Source of the DNA: Lentisphaerota bacterium
GTDB lineage: Bacteria > Verrucomicrobiota > Kiritimatiellia > UBA8416 > VGWJ01
DNA length: 42,149 bases
NCBI GenBank assembly: GCA_016873635.1
Contig: VGWJ01000021.1
Span: 1-42,149 of the forward strand
Direction: 5' to 3'
Part shown: positions 32,023 through 40,607 of the stretch, piece after piece
Layout of the letters: each line of letters begins with the position of its first letter
Numbering within the stretch: the first letter of the stretch is position 1
Notes under the pieces: model-generated
The model's database searches: none
The model's input: the letters and a program-made list of their open reading frames with translations, nothing else
Told to the model about the DNA's origin: nothing
Made by a program: the position numbers and the translations under genes

Positions 32023-32466
32023 CTACTTGACTTCGACTTTGGCTCCCGCGGCTTCCAGCTTCTTCTTGATCTCCTCGGCTTCCTGCTTTGAAACGCCTTC
32101 CTTCACCGGCTTCGGCGCGCCGTCCACCAGGTCCTTGGAATCCTTCAGTCCCAGGCCCGTGATGGCGCGGATCTCCTTGATCACCGGTATCTTCTGGCTG
32201 CCGGCATCCGCGAGAATCACGGTAAACTCCGTCTTCTCCTCGGCTTCCGGCGCGGCGCCCGCCGCCGCGGGTCCGGCCACCGCCACGGCCGGCGCCGCCG
32301 CGGTCACCCCGAGACGCTCTTCCAGCGCCTTTACCAGGCGGGAAAGATCGAGCACGCTGATGCCCTCAATCCAGCTGATGAACTCAGCCATCTTACCCTC
32401 GACCGCGGGCATCCGGGCTTCCGCCGTCTCGGCCTTCGTTTCCTGCGCTTCCATGACTTCCGCCAT
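32023..32466 (-). CDS. rplL: 50S ribosomal protein L7/L12 (bL12)
   Basis: This 147-residue stalk protein recruits translation GTPases. The dimerisation domain begins [20 protein letters not shown] (from about residue 26), followed by an Ala/Pro-rich hinge and the C-terminal domain [20 protein letters not shown] and [20 protein letters not shown] with KPVKEGVSK. Upstream of the usual start there are 25 extra residues ([20 protein letters not shown]). ATG 32466 has AGGAG eight nucleotides before it; the internal Met26 also has GAGGG just upstream, so two products are possible. It follows rplJ by 18 nt. Confidence 0.96.
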   Translation of the reverse strand: MAEVMEAQETKAETAEARMPAVEGKMAEFISWIEGISVLDLSRLVKALEERLGVTAAAPAVAVAGPAAAGAAPEAEEKTEFTVILADAGSQKIPVIKEIRAITGLGLKDSKDLVDGAPKPVKEGVSKQEAEEIKKKLEAAGAKVEVK

Positions 32467-32484
32467 CGCCTCTTCTCCTGTCTT

Positions 32485-33006
32485 CTACTTGGTCCCGCCC
32501 TTCTTCTCTTCCACGGCCCTGAGCACGTAGAGCAGAGAGCACAACTTCTGACGCAGCACCCCGGCCAGCTGCGACATCGGCGCCGCAACCGTGCCCACCA
32601 ACTGGGCCAGAAGCACGCGGCGCGGCGGCAGCAGCGCCATGGCCCGCGCCTCGCCGGCCGACAACGGCGTCGCGCCCAGCATGCCGCCCTTCACAACCGG
32701 CCGGTCGCCGGTCCTGGCAAATTCGCGGATCATCCCGGCCACCACGCTGGCGTCGCCGCCGCCGGTGATAATGGCCGTCGGCCCCGCCAGCGCCTCCGGC
32801 ACAATCTTCCAGCCGCGCTCCTCGCCCGCCCTGGCCAGCAGCGCGTTCTTGACCACGTGGCATTGCGCGCCCGTCGAACCGAGGCGCGCACGCAGCTCGG
32901 TCATGCGCTCCACGCTCAGGCCGCGGTAATCCACCATGAAGACGTAATCGCCCGCGTCCAGGTAGCCGCGCAGTTCCTCGGCCAGCGATTCCTTTTCCGG
33001 TCTCAT
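32485..33006 (-). CDS. rplJ: 50S ribosomal protein L10 (uL10)
   Basis: This 173-residue protein anchors L12 dimers to the large subunit. It shows MVDYRGLSVERMTELRARLG, AQCHVVKNALLARAGEERGW, GPTAIITGGGDASVVAGMIR and VKGGMLGATPLSAGEARAMA, all typical. The C-terminal helix that binds L12 is present (VLRQKLCSLLYVLRAVEEKK). Its complex with L12 represses the rplJL transcript in E. coli; a matching leader was not identified in the 17-nt rplA-rplJ gap. Confidence 0.96.
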   Translation of the reverse strand: MRPEKESLAEELRGYLDAGDYVFMVDYRGLSVERMTELRARLGSTGAQCHVVKNALLARAGEERGWKIVPEALAGPTAIITGGGDASVVAGMIREFARTGDRPVVKGGMLGATPLSAGEARAMALLPPRRVLLAQLVGTVAAPMSQLAGVLRQKLCSLLYVLRAVEEKKGGTK

Positions 33007-33023
33007 GCTCGCAACCCCCGCCG

Positions 33024-33707
33024 TCAGTCCCCGACGTTCACGCGCAGCCCCACGCCCATCGTGCTGCTCAGCGTGCAGGTCCTGATGAACGCGCCCTTCG
33101 TCGAGGCCGGACGCTCCGCCCGCAGCGCGGTCAGCACCGTCTGCATGTTCGCAAGCAGTTTTTCCCTCGGGAAGGAGAGCTTGCCGAAAGCCACGCTCAC
33201 GTTGCCGTGACGGTCCATGCGGAACTCCAGGCGCCCCGCCTTGCTGTCCCGCACGGCCGCGGCCGTGTCGTCGGTCACCGTGCCCGTCTTGGGGTTGGGC
33301 ATCAGGCCGCGGGGGCCCAGCACGCGCCCCAGCTTGCGCACCTCCTTCATCGCCTCCGTCGTGGCAATGGCGATGTCGAAATCGGTCCAGCCGCCCTTGA
33401 TCTTCTCGATCAAGTCGTCAAAGCCCACGAAATCGGCGCCCGCCTCCCGCGCCTTGTCCGCCGCCTCGCCGGAAGCGAACACCAGCACGCGCACGGTCTT
33501 GCCCGTGCCGTGCGGCAGAACCACCGTTCCGCGCACGGTCTGGTCGGACTTCGTGGGATCCACGCCCAGACGCACCGCCAGCTCCATGCTCTCGTCGAAC
33601 TTCCGCGCCGCGCCGCCCTTGAGGAAGTCAATCGCCGCGGCCGGATCAAGCGCGCCCCGCGGCGCCTTGGCCTTCTGCTCCCGGTATCGCTTGCCGTGTT
33701 TAGCCAT
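33024..33707 (-). CDS. rplA: 50S ribosomal protein L1 (uL1)
   Basis: This 227-residue mobile-stalk protein assists release of deacylated tRNA. It starts MAKHGKRYREQKAKAPRGAL and shows KFDESMELAVRLGVDPTKSD, QTVRGTVVLPHGTGKTVRVL, GRVLGPRGLMPNPKTGTVTD and the C-terminal segment containing TCTLSSTMGVGLRVNV. L1 autoregulates the rplKA transcript in E. coli by binding upstream of rplK. Gap to rplK is 18 nt. Confidence 0.97.
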   Translation of the reverse strand: MAKHGKRYREQKAKAPRGALDPAAAIDFLKGGAARKFDESMELAVRLGVDPTKSDQTVRGTVVLPHGTGKTVRVLVFASGEAADKAREAGADFVGFDDLIEKIKGGWTDFDIAIATTEAMKEVRKLGRVLGPRGLMPNPKTGTVTDDTAAAVRDSKAGRLEFRMDRHGNVSVAFGKLSFPREKLLANMQTVLTALRAERPASTKGAFIRTCTLSSTMGVGLRVNVGD

Positions 33708-33725
33708 GCCCGTGACCCGCCTTGC

Positions 33726-34151
33726 TCACTCGCCGATATCGATGCCCATGCTGCGCGCCGTGCCCGCCACGATCCGGAACGCCTGCTCCTCGCCGCGCGC
33801 GTTGAGGTCCGCCATCTTCGTCCGCGCGATCTCGCGCACCTGCTGCGCCGTGACTTTCCCGACCTTCTCCCGGTTGGGAACGGCCGACCCCTTCGCCAGC
33901 CCCGCCGCGCGCTTCAGCAGCGCCGACGCCGGCGGACTCTTCGTTATGAACGTGAAGCTCTTGTCGTGATAGACGGTGATCACCACCGGTATCACCATGC
34001 CCGCGCGGTCCTGCGTGGCGGCGTTGAACGCCTTGCAGAACTCCATGATGTTCACGCCCTGCTGCCCCAGCGCGGGGCCCACGGGCGGCGCAGGATTCGC
34101 CTGCCCCGCCGGAATCTGCAGCTTGATCTTGCCCGTTGCCTGCTTGGCCAT
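33726..34151 (-). CDS. rplK: 50S ribosomal protein L11 (uL11)
   Basis: This 141-residue factor-binding-site protein starts [20 protein letters not shown] and shows [40 protein letters not shown] and a C-terminal domain with [20 protein letters not shown]. The NTD proline-rich face ([14 protein letters not shown]) contacted by thiostrepton-class antibiotics is conserved. It lies between nusG (7-nt gap) and rplA. Confidence 0.97.
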   Translation of the reverse strand: MAKQATGKIKLQIPAGQANPAPPVGPALGQQGVNIMEFCKAFNAATQDRAGMVIPVVITVYHDKSFTFITKSPPASALLKRAAGLAKGSAVPNREKVGKVTAQQVREIARTKMADLNARGEEQAFRIVAGTARSMGIDIGE

Positions 34152-34158
34152 GTTGAAC

Positions 34159-34707
34159 CTACGTCCGCTCCACCTGCCAGTACTCCAGTTCCACGGGCGC
34201 CGAGCGCCCGAAAATCGCCACCGACACCTTCAGCTTGCCCCGGTCCGGATCCACCTCCTCCACCACGCCGCTGAAGTTGAGGAAGGGGCCGTCCGTGATC
34301 TTCACCGTCTCGCCGGGCTCGTAAACCACCTTGGGCTTGACCGCCTCGCGCTTCTCCTCGACCTGGTTGAGAATCACCTCAACCTCCTTCTCGGAGAGCG
34401 GCACCGGCTTGTCCCCGCCGATCAGCCCGATCGTTCCGGGCGTCTCGCGCACGAAATGCCAGGCACGGTCGAGCACGCGCTTGTCCTCCCCGTAAAGGGC
34501 CATGTGAACCAGCACGTACCCCGGGAAGAACTTCCGCGTCGTCGTCGAGCGCACGCCCTTCTTGACCTCGGAAACCTTCTCGGTCGGGATGATCACCTCG
34601 TCAACGTAATCCGCCATCTCCTCCTGCTTGAGGCGGCGCAGGATGCTTTCGCGCACCTTGCCCTCCTGCCCCGTCAGCGTGTGTATAACGAACCACTGCT
34701 TCTGCAT
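34159..34707 (-). CDS. nusG: Transcription termination/antitermination protein NusG
   Basis: This 182-residue factor binds the beta' clamp and links RNA polymerase to Rho or to ribosomal S10. The NGN domain shows [20 protein letters not shown] and [20 protein letters not shown], then [10 protein letters not shown]; the C-terminal KOW domain shows [14 protein letters not shown]-type [20 protein letters not shown] and [19 protein letters not shown]. It lies 5 nt after secE, the near-universal secE-nusG pairing. Confidence 0.97.
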   Translation of the reverse strand: MQKQWFVIHTLTGQEGKVRESILRRLKQEEMADYVDEVIIPTEKVSEVKKGVRSTTTRKFFPGYVLVHMALYGEDKRVLDRAWHFVRETPGTIGLIGGDKPVPLSEKEVEVILNQVEEKREAVKPKVVYEPGETVKITDGPFLNFSGVVEEVDPDRGKLKVSVAIFGRSAPVELEYWQVERT

Positions 34708-34712
34708 CGCGC

Positions 34713-34922
34713 TCAGCTCGAAGGAAACACCAGCTTCAACAGCCAGATCAGGATCTGGTCGCTCGCTCCCACGAACACGGCGAGCAGCACCACCGCCACA
34801 ATCACAACCGCCGTGGACTCAACCAGCTCGTGCCGGTCCGGCCAGGTCGACTTGCGCGTCTCCCCGGCAACTTCGCCGAGAAACACGCGCGCCCCACGGA
34901 CCATGTCGCGCACCGCCTTCAT
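34713..34922 (-). CDS. secE: Protein translocase subunit SecE
   Basis: This 69-residue protein clamps SecY. It has the amphipathic segment GARVFLGEVAGETRKSTWPD (the conserved E-x-x-K-x-x-W-P motif) and a single membrane span VESTAVVIVAVVLLAVFVGA near the C-terminus. It is the short one-helix form rather than the three-helix E. coli form. Upstream is a 133-nt gap to tRNA-Trp with no gene seen; downstream is nusG. Confidence 0.95.
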   Translation of the reverse strand: MKAVRDMVRGARVFLGEVAGETRKSTWPDRHELVESTAVVIVAVVLLAVFVGASDQILIWLLKLVFPSS

Positions 34923-35055
34923 GACTCAAGCAATACGAACCCGCGCCCGACGCTTCCCGACCTGGAGAAGAACAGCCTTCCAGCGCGGCCAAGGCCCGCC
35001 CCACGCCGCGCCACCCCTCTCCCACGCCGCACGGCAAGCCATCCTGCACGGCCCA

Positions 35056-35131
35056 TGGCAGGCCAGGAGGGAATCGAACCCCCAACCCCCGGTTTTGGAG
35101 ACCGGTGCTCTGCCAGTTGAGCTACTGGCCT
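35056..35131 (-). tRNA. trnW: tRNA-Trp (anticodon CCA)
   Basis: The 76-nt sequence folds into a full cloverleaf: acceptor AGGCCAG/CTGGCCT, D arm GCTC/GAGC, anticodon stem CCGGT/ACCGG with loop CTCCAAA giving anticodon CCA, and T arm GGGGG/CCCTC with loop TTCGATT. Discriminator is G and the 3' CCA is encoded. It lies between rpmG and secE, a placement shared by several bacterial phyla including, as I recall, chlamydiae. Confidence 0.97.
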
Positions 35132-35142
35132 GTCGATCCGCC

Positions 35143-35295
35143 TCAGCGCACTTCCTTGTGCGCCGTACGCTTGCGCTCGAACCAGCAGTACTTCTTGATC
35201 TCCAAACGGTTAGGCGTAAGCGTCTTGTTCTTCGTCGTCATGTAGTTACGACGCTTACACTCGGTACAGGCCAACGTTACAAGCTCTCTGGGCAT
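35143..35295 (-). CDS. rpmG: 50S ribosomal protein L33 (bL33) with an incomplete cysteine set
   Basis: This 50-residue protein ([20 protein letters not shown] then [20 protein letters not shown]) is L33, located near the ribosomal E site. Zinc-type L33 has two C-x-x-C pairs. Here the first pair is intact (Cys10, Cys13), but the second reads CWFE: Cys37 remains while the fourth ligand position (40) is Glu. It is therefore intermediate between zinc and zinc-free forms; Glu might still coordinate metal. It lies between tuf (40-nt gap) and tRNA-Trp (11-nt gap). Confidence 0.95.
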   Translation of the reverse strand: MPRELVTLACTECKRRNYMTTKNKTLTPNRLEIKKYCWFERKRTAHKEVR

Positions 35296-35335
35296 CGCCA
35301 AAACACTTCCCGGCCGGATCCGTACGCTCCCCGGC

Positions 35336-36544
<1,209 letters not shown>

Positions 36545-36583
36545 GCTCGCGTCCTCCGCCTCTCTCCCCTGCCCTTCGTTCCG

Positions 36584-36659
36584 TGGAGCCCATGAGCGGG
36601 ATTGAACCGCTGACCTCGTCCTTACCAAGGACGTGCTCTACCAACTGAGCTACATGGGC
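36584..36659 (-). tRNA. trnT: tRNA-Thr (anticodon GGT)
   Basis: The 76-nt sequence folds as a cloverleaf: acceptor GCCCATG/CATGGGC, D arm GCTC/GAGC with TTGGTA-type loop, anticodon stem CGTCC/GGACG with loop TTGGTAA giving GGT, and T arm AGCGG/CCGCT with loop TTCAATC. Discriminator is T and CCA is encoded. It is the first gene of the cluster, 39 nt before tuf; tRNA-Thr before tuf also occurs in E. coli (thrT-tufB). Confidence 0.97.
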
Positions 36660-36813
36660 AGCGCGTTCCGCACCACGCCTTCTCTGGGCTGCATACCCGG
36701 CACATGAACGCACCGCCGGGACAATACAATACAACAGACGCGACAACTCCCCCCAACAAAGCGCCGGAAGGGAAAGCCGCTCTGCTGTTCGCTCAGAGAC
36801 AACGGTTATGTCC

Positions 36814-36829
36814 CCCGGGTTGCCCCGGG
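36814..36829 (-). promoter_or_regulatory. GNRA-capped hairpin at the 5' end of the supercluster leader
   Basis: About five nucleotides after the predicted transcription start the leader reads CCCGGG-GCAA-CCCGGG, a 6-bp GC stem closed by a GCAA tetraloop of the stable GNRA class. A 5'-terminal hairpin of this kind could protect the transcript or serve as a processing landmark. The leader from here to tRNA-Thr is about 150 nt and contains no gene; it is likely removed when the tRNA is processed by RNase P. Confidence 0.45.
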
Positions 36830-36840
36830 AAACGCGCGGT

Positions 36841-36888
36841 AAATTACCAGAACACGCGACAGTGTCAACATCTTTTGAAAAAAAATTA
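36841..36888 (-). promoter_or_regulatory. Strong promoter of the tRNA-Thr/tuf ... rplQ cluster
   Basis: On the minus strand TTGACA (36868-36863), a 16-bp spacer and TAATTT (36846-36841) form a near-consensus sigma-70 promoter. Directly upstream is an A/T-rich tract (TAATTTTTTTTCAAAAG, 36888-36872) that looks like an UP element and stands out in this GC-rich DNA. The predicted start is near 36834. The 36660-37016 region contains this promoter, the leader and the divergent sigma-factor upstream sequence; no gene is seen. Confidence 0.75.
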
Positions 36889-37016
36889 GCCGCCCCACGG
36901 CCGCCGCCTTCCCTCCCGCCCTCACAAACGCCCTCTTTCCCGCTTCGCGCGGCATCGCCGCTTCTGCTACTCTGGGACGTCACAACGGCCGATTCCCGGG
37001 AACCCGCCGGTGATCT

Positions 37017-37670
37017 ATGGCGTCTAACGAAGTGAACCGCGTCGAGATTCGCGCGCCCGCGGCAAGAACGTCCTGGGCCCCCGCGGAGGTGGAACCGCTT
37101 GCCCGGCGCGCCCAGTCCGGCGACGAGGTTGCGTTCGATGAACTGGTGAAGGCGCTCGGCGGGGCCGTGCATGATCTCGCGTTCCGCATGACCGGCAACG
37201 CCCACGACGCCGACGACATGACACAGGAGGTCTTTCTCAAACTGCACCGCTCCCTCCGGAAGTTCCGGTGGCAGTCGAAGTTCACGACCTGGCTGTTCAC
37301 GCTGGCCGCGAACACGTGCCGCAGCGGGCGACGGCGCCTGTGGCGCATCGCCCGCGCCGAGGGCCTGAGCCTGGACGACAACAGGGACCCGACCCGCCCC
37401 AAACTGGAACCCGCGGATCCGACGGAGCGTCCGGAAGAAGCCCTGGCGCGAAGCGAACTGCGCGAACAGATCGAGGCGGCCGTAATGGAATTGCCCGACG
37501 AGTACCGCATGGCCCTGGTGCTGCGCGATTTCCAGGGCCTGGCCTACGAGGAAATCGCGGGGGCGCTGGGCTGCTCCGTGGGAACGGTGAAATCCCGCCT
37601 GTCGCGCGCGCGGCGGCGGGTGAAGGAACGACTCGTGCGACAGGGTGTGCTATGCGCTGCGAACAGATAA
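37017..37670 (+). CDS. ECF-type RNA polymerase sigma factor
   Basis: This 217-residue protein contains sigma region 2 at about 38-105 (AFDELVKALGGAVHDLAFRM, NAHDADDMTQEVFLKLHRSL, FRWQSKFTTWLFTLAANTCR) and region 4 at about 148-205 (MELPDEYRMALVLRDFQGLA, YEEIAGALGCSVGTVKSRLS), joined by a linker rich in Pro and charged residues. There is no region 1 or 3, so it is a group 4 (ECF) sigma factor of the RpoE type. The last 19 nt overlap the anti-sigma gene, which ties their synthesis together. It is divergent from the ribosomal cluster. Target promoters are unknown; autoregulation would be typical. Confidence 0.95.
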   Translation: MASNEVNRVEIRAPAARTSWAPAEVEPLARRAQSGDEVAFDELVKALGGAVHDLAFRMTGNAHDADDMTQEVFLKLHRSLRKFRWQSKFTTWLFTLAANTCRSGRRRLWRIARAEGLSLDDNRDPTRPKLEPADPTERPEEALARSELREQIEAAVMELPDEYRMALVLRDFQGLAYEEIAGALGCSVGTVKSRLSRARRRVKERLVRQGVLCAANR

Positions 37671-38998
37671 GGGAATGGCTGTCGGAAGCGGTCGACGGCC
37701 GCCTCGAGGCCGGCCGCGAACAGGCGCTGCGGGAGCACCTGCGCGCCTGCGACGCCTGCCGCCTGGAACACGCCGCCCTGCGGCAGACCGTGGCCCTCAT
37801 GCGCGCCATGCCGCCCGTGCCCGCGCCCCCCGGCCTGGAGAACCGCGTGCGCCGACGCCTCAACGCCCGACCCTCCGCTTGGCCGCCGCGGTTTCTGGCG
37901 CTTCCGCAAGTGCAGGCGGCCCTGGCCGCCGGCGCGGTGCTCGTCGTGGGCGCGCACGTCCTGCTGCGGACGACAGGGGACGGCCGGCGCCCGCCGGAAG
38001 CCCGGCAGGCGGAGCCGCCGCCCGCCGAAGCGATCGCGCCACCCCCCGGCAGAGGGCAGCCGCCGGCCGAACCGTCCGCCGCCCCGCCCGATGCCCCACG
38101 CAGGAAATCCGGCCCCGCCCCGCAGCCGGAGGCCGAACGCGCAAAGGACGAACTGAAGAGCGCCGCGGCGCCGGCCCCGCCGGCCGCCGCCGAGGCCGAG
38201 GCCGACTACAAGCGCCGGCAAAACGGAAGACTCTGGTCGCAGCCGCCGCCGGCGCAGCCGTTGGAAACGCTCAGCGAAGGACGCACCGCGGCGAACGCCG
38301 CGCGCGCGCCGCTCGCCGCACCCGCCGCCACACCCGCCGCCGCGGCGTCGCCCGCGCCGGCGGAAGCGGACGCGGCCGCGGCCGAAGAACAGACGCCCAG
38401 CCCGGCGCGGCCGGAAAATGCCGTCAACGGCCTGCGCGCGCCGGCCCCCCGATCCGCCGCCGCGAAACGCGACGAGCTCCGACGGCGCGGCGCGCCGTCC
38501 GCCGCGCCCGAAGGCCCGCCGGCGGTGATGCGCCTCGTGTTGCGCGGCGTCGCCGAAGCCGCCGTGCGCGAAGCGCTCACCGGCCGGACGGCGCTGAAAC
38601 CGGAAGCGAAAGAGGAAACGCCGGAAGAACGGGGCGCGGAAAAGGCCGCGCGGCAAACCGCCGCGCCCGGAGGCGGCGGCCGCGCGGGAGACGCGGCGGA
38701 CGGGTCCGCCGAGGCCCTCAGCGTCGCCGCGCGCCGCGCCGAGGTGCTCGTCCGGCGTGATAGCTCCGGAACGGTAACGCTTACGGCCCGCGTCCCGCGG
38801 GAAGAGGCATCCGCCGTGCTGCGGCAGTTGCGCGACCTGGGAGCGGCGGAAGAGGCGCGCGCGGACGACAAGGCCGCCGCCGCGCCGCCCGCCGCCGCGC
38901 CGGACGGCGAGCCGCGCCCCTTCGTGACGATCGAGGTCATCATCCTGCCGCCCGCCCGCCGCTCCCCCGCCCCCGAGTTTCCGGGAACAATGCCGTGA
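37652..38998 (+). CDS. Zinc-finger membrane anti-sigma factor with long Ala/Pro-rich region
   Basis: The N-terminus (MRCEQIREWLSEAVDGRLEA then HLRACDACR) has Cys3 and the H-x3-C-x2-C motif at His29, Cys33 and Cys36, the zinc anti-sigma (ZAS) fold that sequesters ECF sigma factors. One membrane span is predicted at about 87-105 (VQAALAAGAVLVVGAHVLL). The remaining roughly 340 residues would be extracytoplasmic: a low-complexity Ala/Pro/Glu/Arg-rich stretch to about 360, then a more ordered segment (RAEVLVRRDSSGTVTLTARV then PREEASAVLRQLRDLG) resembling DUF4349-like domains. At 448 residues it is much longer than a minimal ZAS protein. ATG 37652 overlaps the sigma gene by 19 nt. No protease gene for its release is in the window. 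Confidence 0.88.
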   Translation: MRCEQIREWLSEAVDGRLEAGREQALREHLRACDACRLEHAALRQTVALMRAMPPVPAPPGLENRVRRRLNARPSAWPPRFLALPQVQAALAAGAVLVVGAHVLLRTTGDGRRPPEARQAEPPPAEAIAPPPGRGQPPAEPSAAPPDAPRRKSGPAPQPEAERAKDELKSAAAPAPPAAAEAEADYKRRQNGRLWSQPPPAQPLETLSEGRTAANAARAPLAAPAATPAAAASPAPAEADAAAAEEQTPSPARPENAVNGLRAPAPRSAAAKRDELRRRGAPSAAPEGPPAVMRLVLRGVAEAAVREALTGRTALKPEAKEETPEERGAEKAARQTAAPGGGGRAGDAADGSAEALSVAARRAEVLVRRDSSGTVTLTARVPREEASAVLRQLRDLGAAEEARADDKAAAAPPAAAPDGEPRPFVTIEVIILPPARRSPAPEFPGTMP

Positions 38999-39053
38999 GG
39001 CGAAGCGTCTGAAGGGTAGACGCACGCAAAAGACACGATCCCCGGAGGGCAGC

Positions 39054-40148
39054 ATGAGACGGTCCGTGCCGGCCATTGGCCTCGCGCTCACGTGCGCGGT
39101 GGCCGCAACTTACGCTCTTGCGGCGTACCTTGAAACAGGCGCCGAATCCGTCCGCGTCCCGCCGCCGCCGCCGCCGCGCGAGATGCGCCCCGCGCCCGAA
39201 CCGGGCGAAGCGCTCCGCGTTCTCGTGCGCAACCTCGACGTGGGCCGGCCCCGCAGCCACGGGCGACTGCGCGTCTGCCCCCTGATCCTGCGCGGCGGAC
39301 GCGGCGGACGCCGGGTGCTGACCATGGACGAGGCCGCGGCGCGCGGCGAACTGGCGATCCGCGAAAAGGACGAAGGCCGGGTGCCGGAAGTGCTCGCGCG
39401 CAACGACGCCCGTGAGCCGGTCTTCCTGATGTCGGGCGAGATTATCGTGGGCGGGCGCCAGAACCGGATCGTGCGCGACGACGTCCTGCTGCCGCCGCGG
39501 TCGGACTTCATCACCATCGAAGTCTACTGCGGCGAACAGCGCCGCTGGCACGGTCCGGAGACCGGCTTCAAGAGCGGCGGCACGCTCTCCGCGCCGTCAC
39601 TGCGGCGCATGGCGGCGGCCGCGGAATCGCAGGACCGGATCTGGCTCGAGATCGATGGGCAGCTCTCGCGGTCGGGCGTGCCGGCGCCGACGCGCAACTA
39701 CCAGCGGATCTACGAGGACTCGTCCGCCCGCGGCGAACTGGACCGCTGCGCCGAGGCCCTGCGCGGCGTCGGCGGCGGCGACGCGGTCGGCTGCCTGATC
39801 TACACCGGCCGCGGGGCGGCGAGTTGCGAGCTGTTCTCCGATCCCGGGCTGTTCGCGCGCCTTTGGCCCAAAATCTGCCGCTCCTACGCCATGGATCTGC
39901 TCGGACCGGATCCCCGCGATCGCCGCGATCCGCGCTGGCACGAGGAATCCGTGCCGGGCTGGTGGGACCCGCGGCGCTTTCTGGAAAACGCGCTCGCCAC
40001 GCGCTTTGCCGCGCGCTACACCCCCGGCATGGGGCGCCTGCTTCAGGCGTCCGGCGGGCCGCTGTCCGGAAGCGCCCTGGAAGACGGCGGCGATCTGATT
40101 CACGCTTCGCTGTTCGACGGGCATATCGGCCGCCGGCCCGCCGAATGA
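39054..40148 (+). CDS. Exported DUF6569 / ARPP-1-like protein
   Basis: This 364-residue protein starts with a signal peptide or membrane anchor (MRRSVPAIGLALTCAVAATY), then a Pro-rich linker with six prolines, then a domain whose core SGEIIVGGRQNRIVRDDVLL then LPPRSDFITIEVYCGEQRRW matches the DUF6569 family, which I recall as ARPP-1 (PF20208). Biochemical function is unknown. The ATG is backed by GGAGG five nucleotides upstream, 55 nt after the anti-sigma stop, so it is the third gene of the sigma operon and a candidate member or target of that regulon. The C-terminus contains W-rich WHEESVPGWWDPRRFLENAL. The family assignment rests on memory of the motif. Confidence 0.72.
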   Translation: MRRSVPAIGLALTCAVAATYALAAYLETGAESVRVPPPPPPREMRPAPEPGEALRVLVRNLDVGRPRSHGRLRVCPLILRGGRGGRRVLTMDEAAARGELAIREKDEGRVPEVLARNDAREPVFLMSGEIIVGGRQNRIVRDDVLLPPRSDFITIEVYCGEQRRWHGPETGFKSGGTLSAPSLRRMAAAAESQDRIWLEIDGQLSRSGVPAPTRNYQRIYEDSSARGELDRCAEALRGVGGGDAVGCLIYTGRGAASCELFSDPGLFARLWPKICRSYAMDLLGPDPRDRRDPRWHEESVPGWWDPRRFLENALATRFAARYTPGMGRLLQASGGPLSGSALEDGGDLIHASLFDGHIGRRPAE

Positions 40149-40158
40149 CCGGAGCGGA

Positions 40159-40588
40159 TCAGTGCATGTACATGCGCTGGTCCATCATCTTCTCGAAGTG
40201 CAGCATCGCGTCCCGCGCGGCTTCGGCGGGGGCGGCGGGCGCCACATGCAGCCGGGCGTCGAATTCGAGCTGGAAACCGTACTCGATGATGCGCGCGGTT
40301 GCGGCTGCGTTCCAAAACCCACGGTCACCTTCTGGCCGCGCGCGACCATGGGAATGGACGCCGTGCCCACGAACTCGTTGTCCCGGTACACGCCGGCGGC
40401 AGATTCTTCACGGTGAGTTCCACCGCTCCTTCCGGAGCCTCCAGCGGGATGCGCCGCGTCACCAGCGCCTGCCCGCGGAAGAGCGTCACCGCCTCCGCTT
40501 CGCCCGCGGCGGCGACTTCCTGCGCGCCCCGGGCCGCCGCCGCGGCCACGCCCGCCGCCGTCATCAAGACCGCCATCGGCACGTTCAT
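40159..40588 (-). pseudogene. Decayed or deleted MuiA-like (DUF4140/DUF4139) gene in three reading frames
   Basis: On the minus strand frame 1 (40588 to about 40393) encodes a signal peptide (MNVPMAVLMTAAGVAAAAAR) and EAVTLFRGQALVTRRIPLEA then PEGAVELTVKNLPP, like the start of mucoidy-inhibitor-A-type DUF4140 proteins. At about 40391 the coding sense moves to another frame: VYRDNEFVGTASIPMVARGQ then KVTVGFGTQPQ, like the end of DUF4139. At about 40317 it moves again: ATARIIEYGFQLEFDARLHV ... FEKMMDQRMYMH, then a stop at 40159. Full family members have about 500-600 residues; only about 143 codons remain, so large internal deletions are implied. It lies 19 nt after the aconitase gene and is convergent with the DUF6569 gene. 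The identity of the third piece is unknown. Confidence 0.6.
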
Positions 40589-40607
40589 CGCTTGTCCTCC
40601 AGGTAAG

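Noticed and set aside
34923-35055. 133-nt gap between tRNA-Trp and secE examined for a small gene or terminator
   Set aside because: No start codon with ribosome site and conserved product, and only weak pairing potential.
36961-36973. Extended -10-like TGCTACTCT before the ECF sigma gene
   Set aside because: There is no convincing -35 partner, so I did not list it as a promoter.
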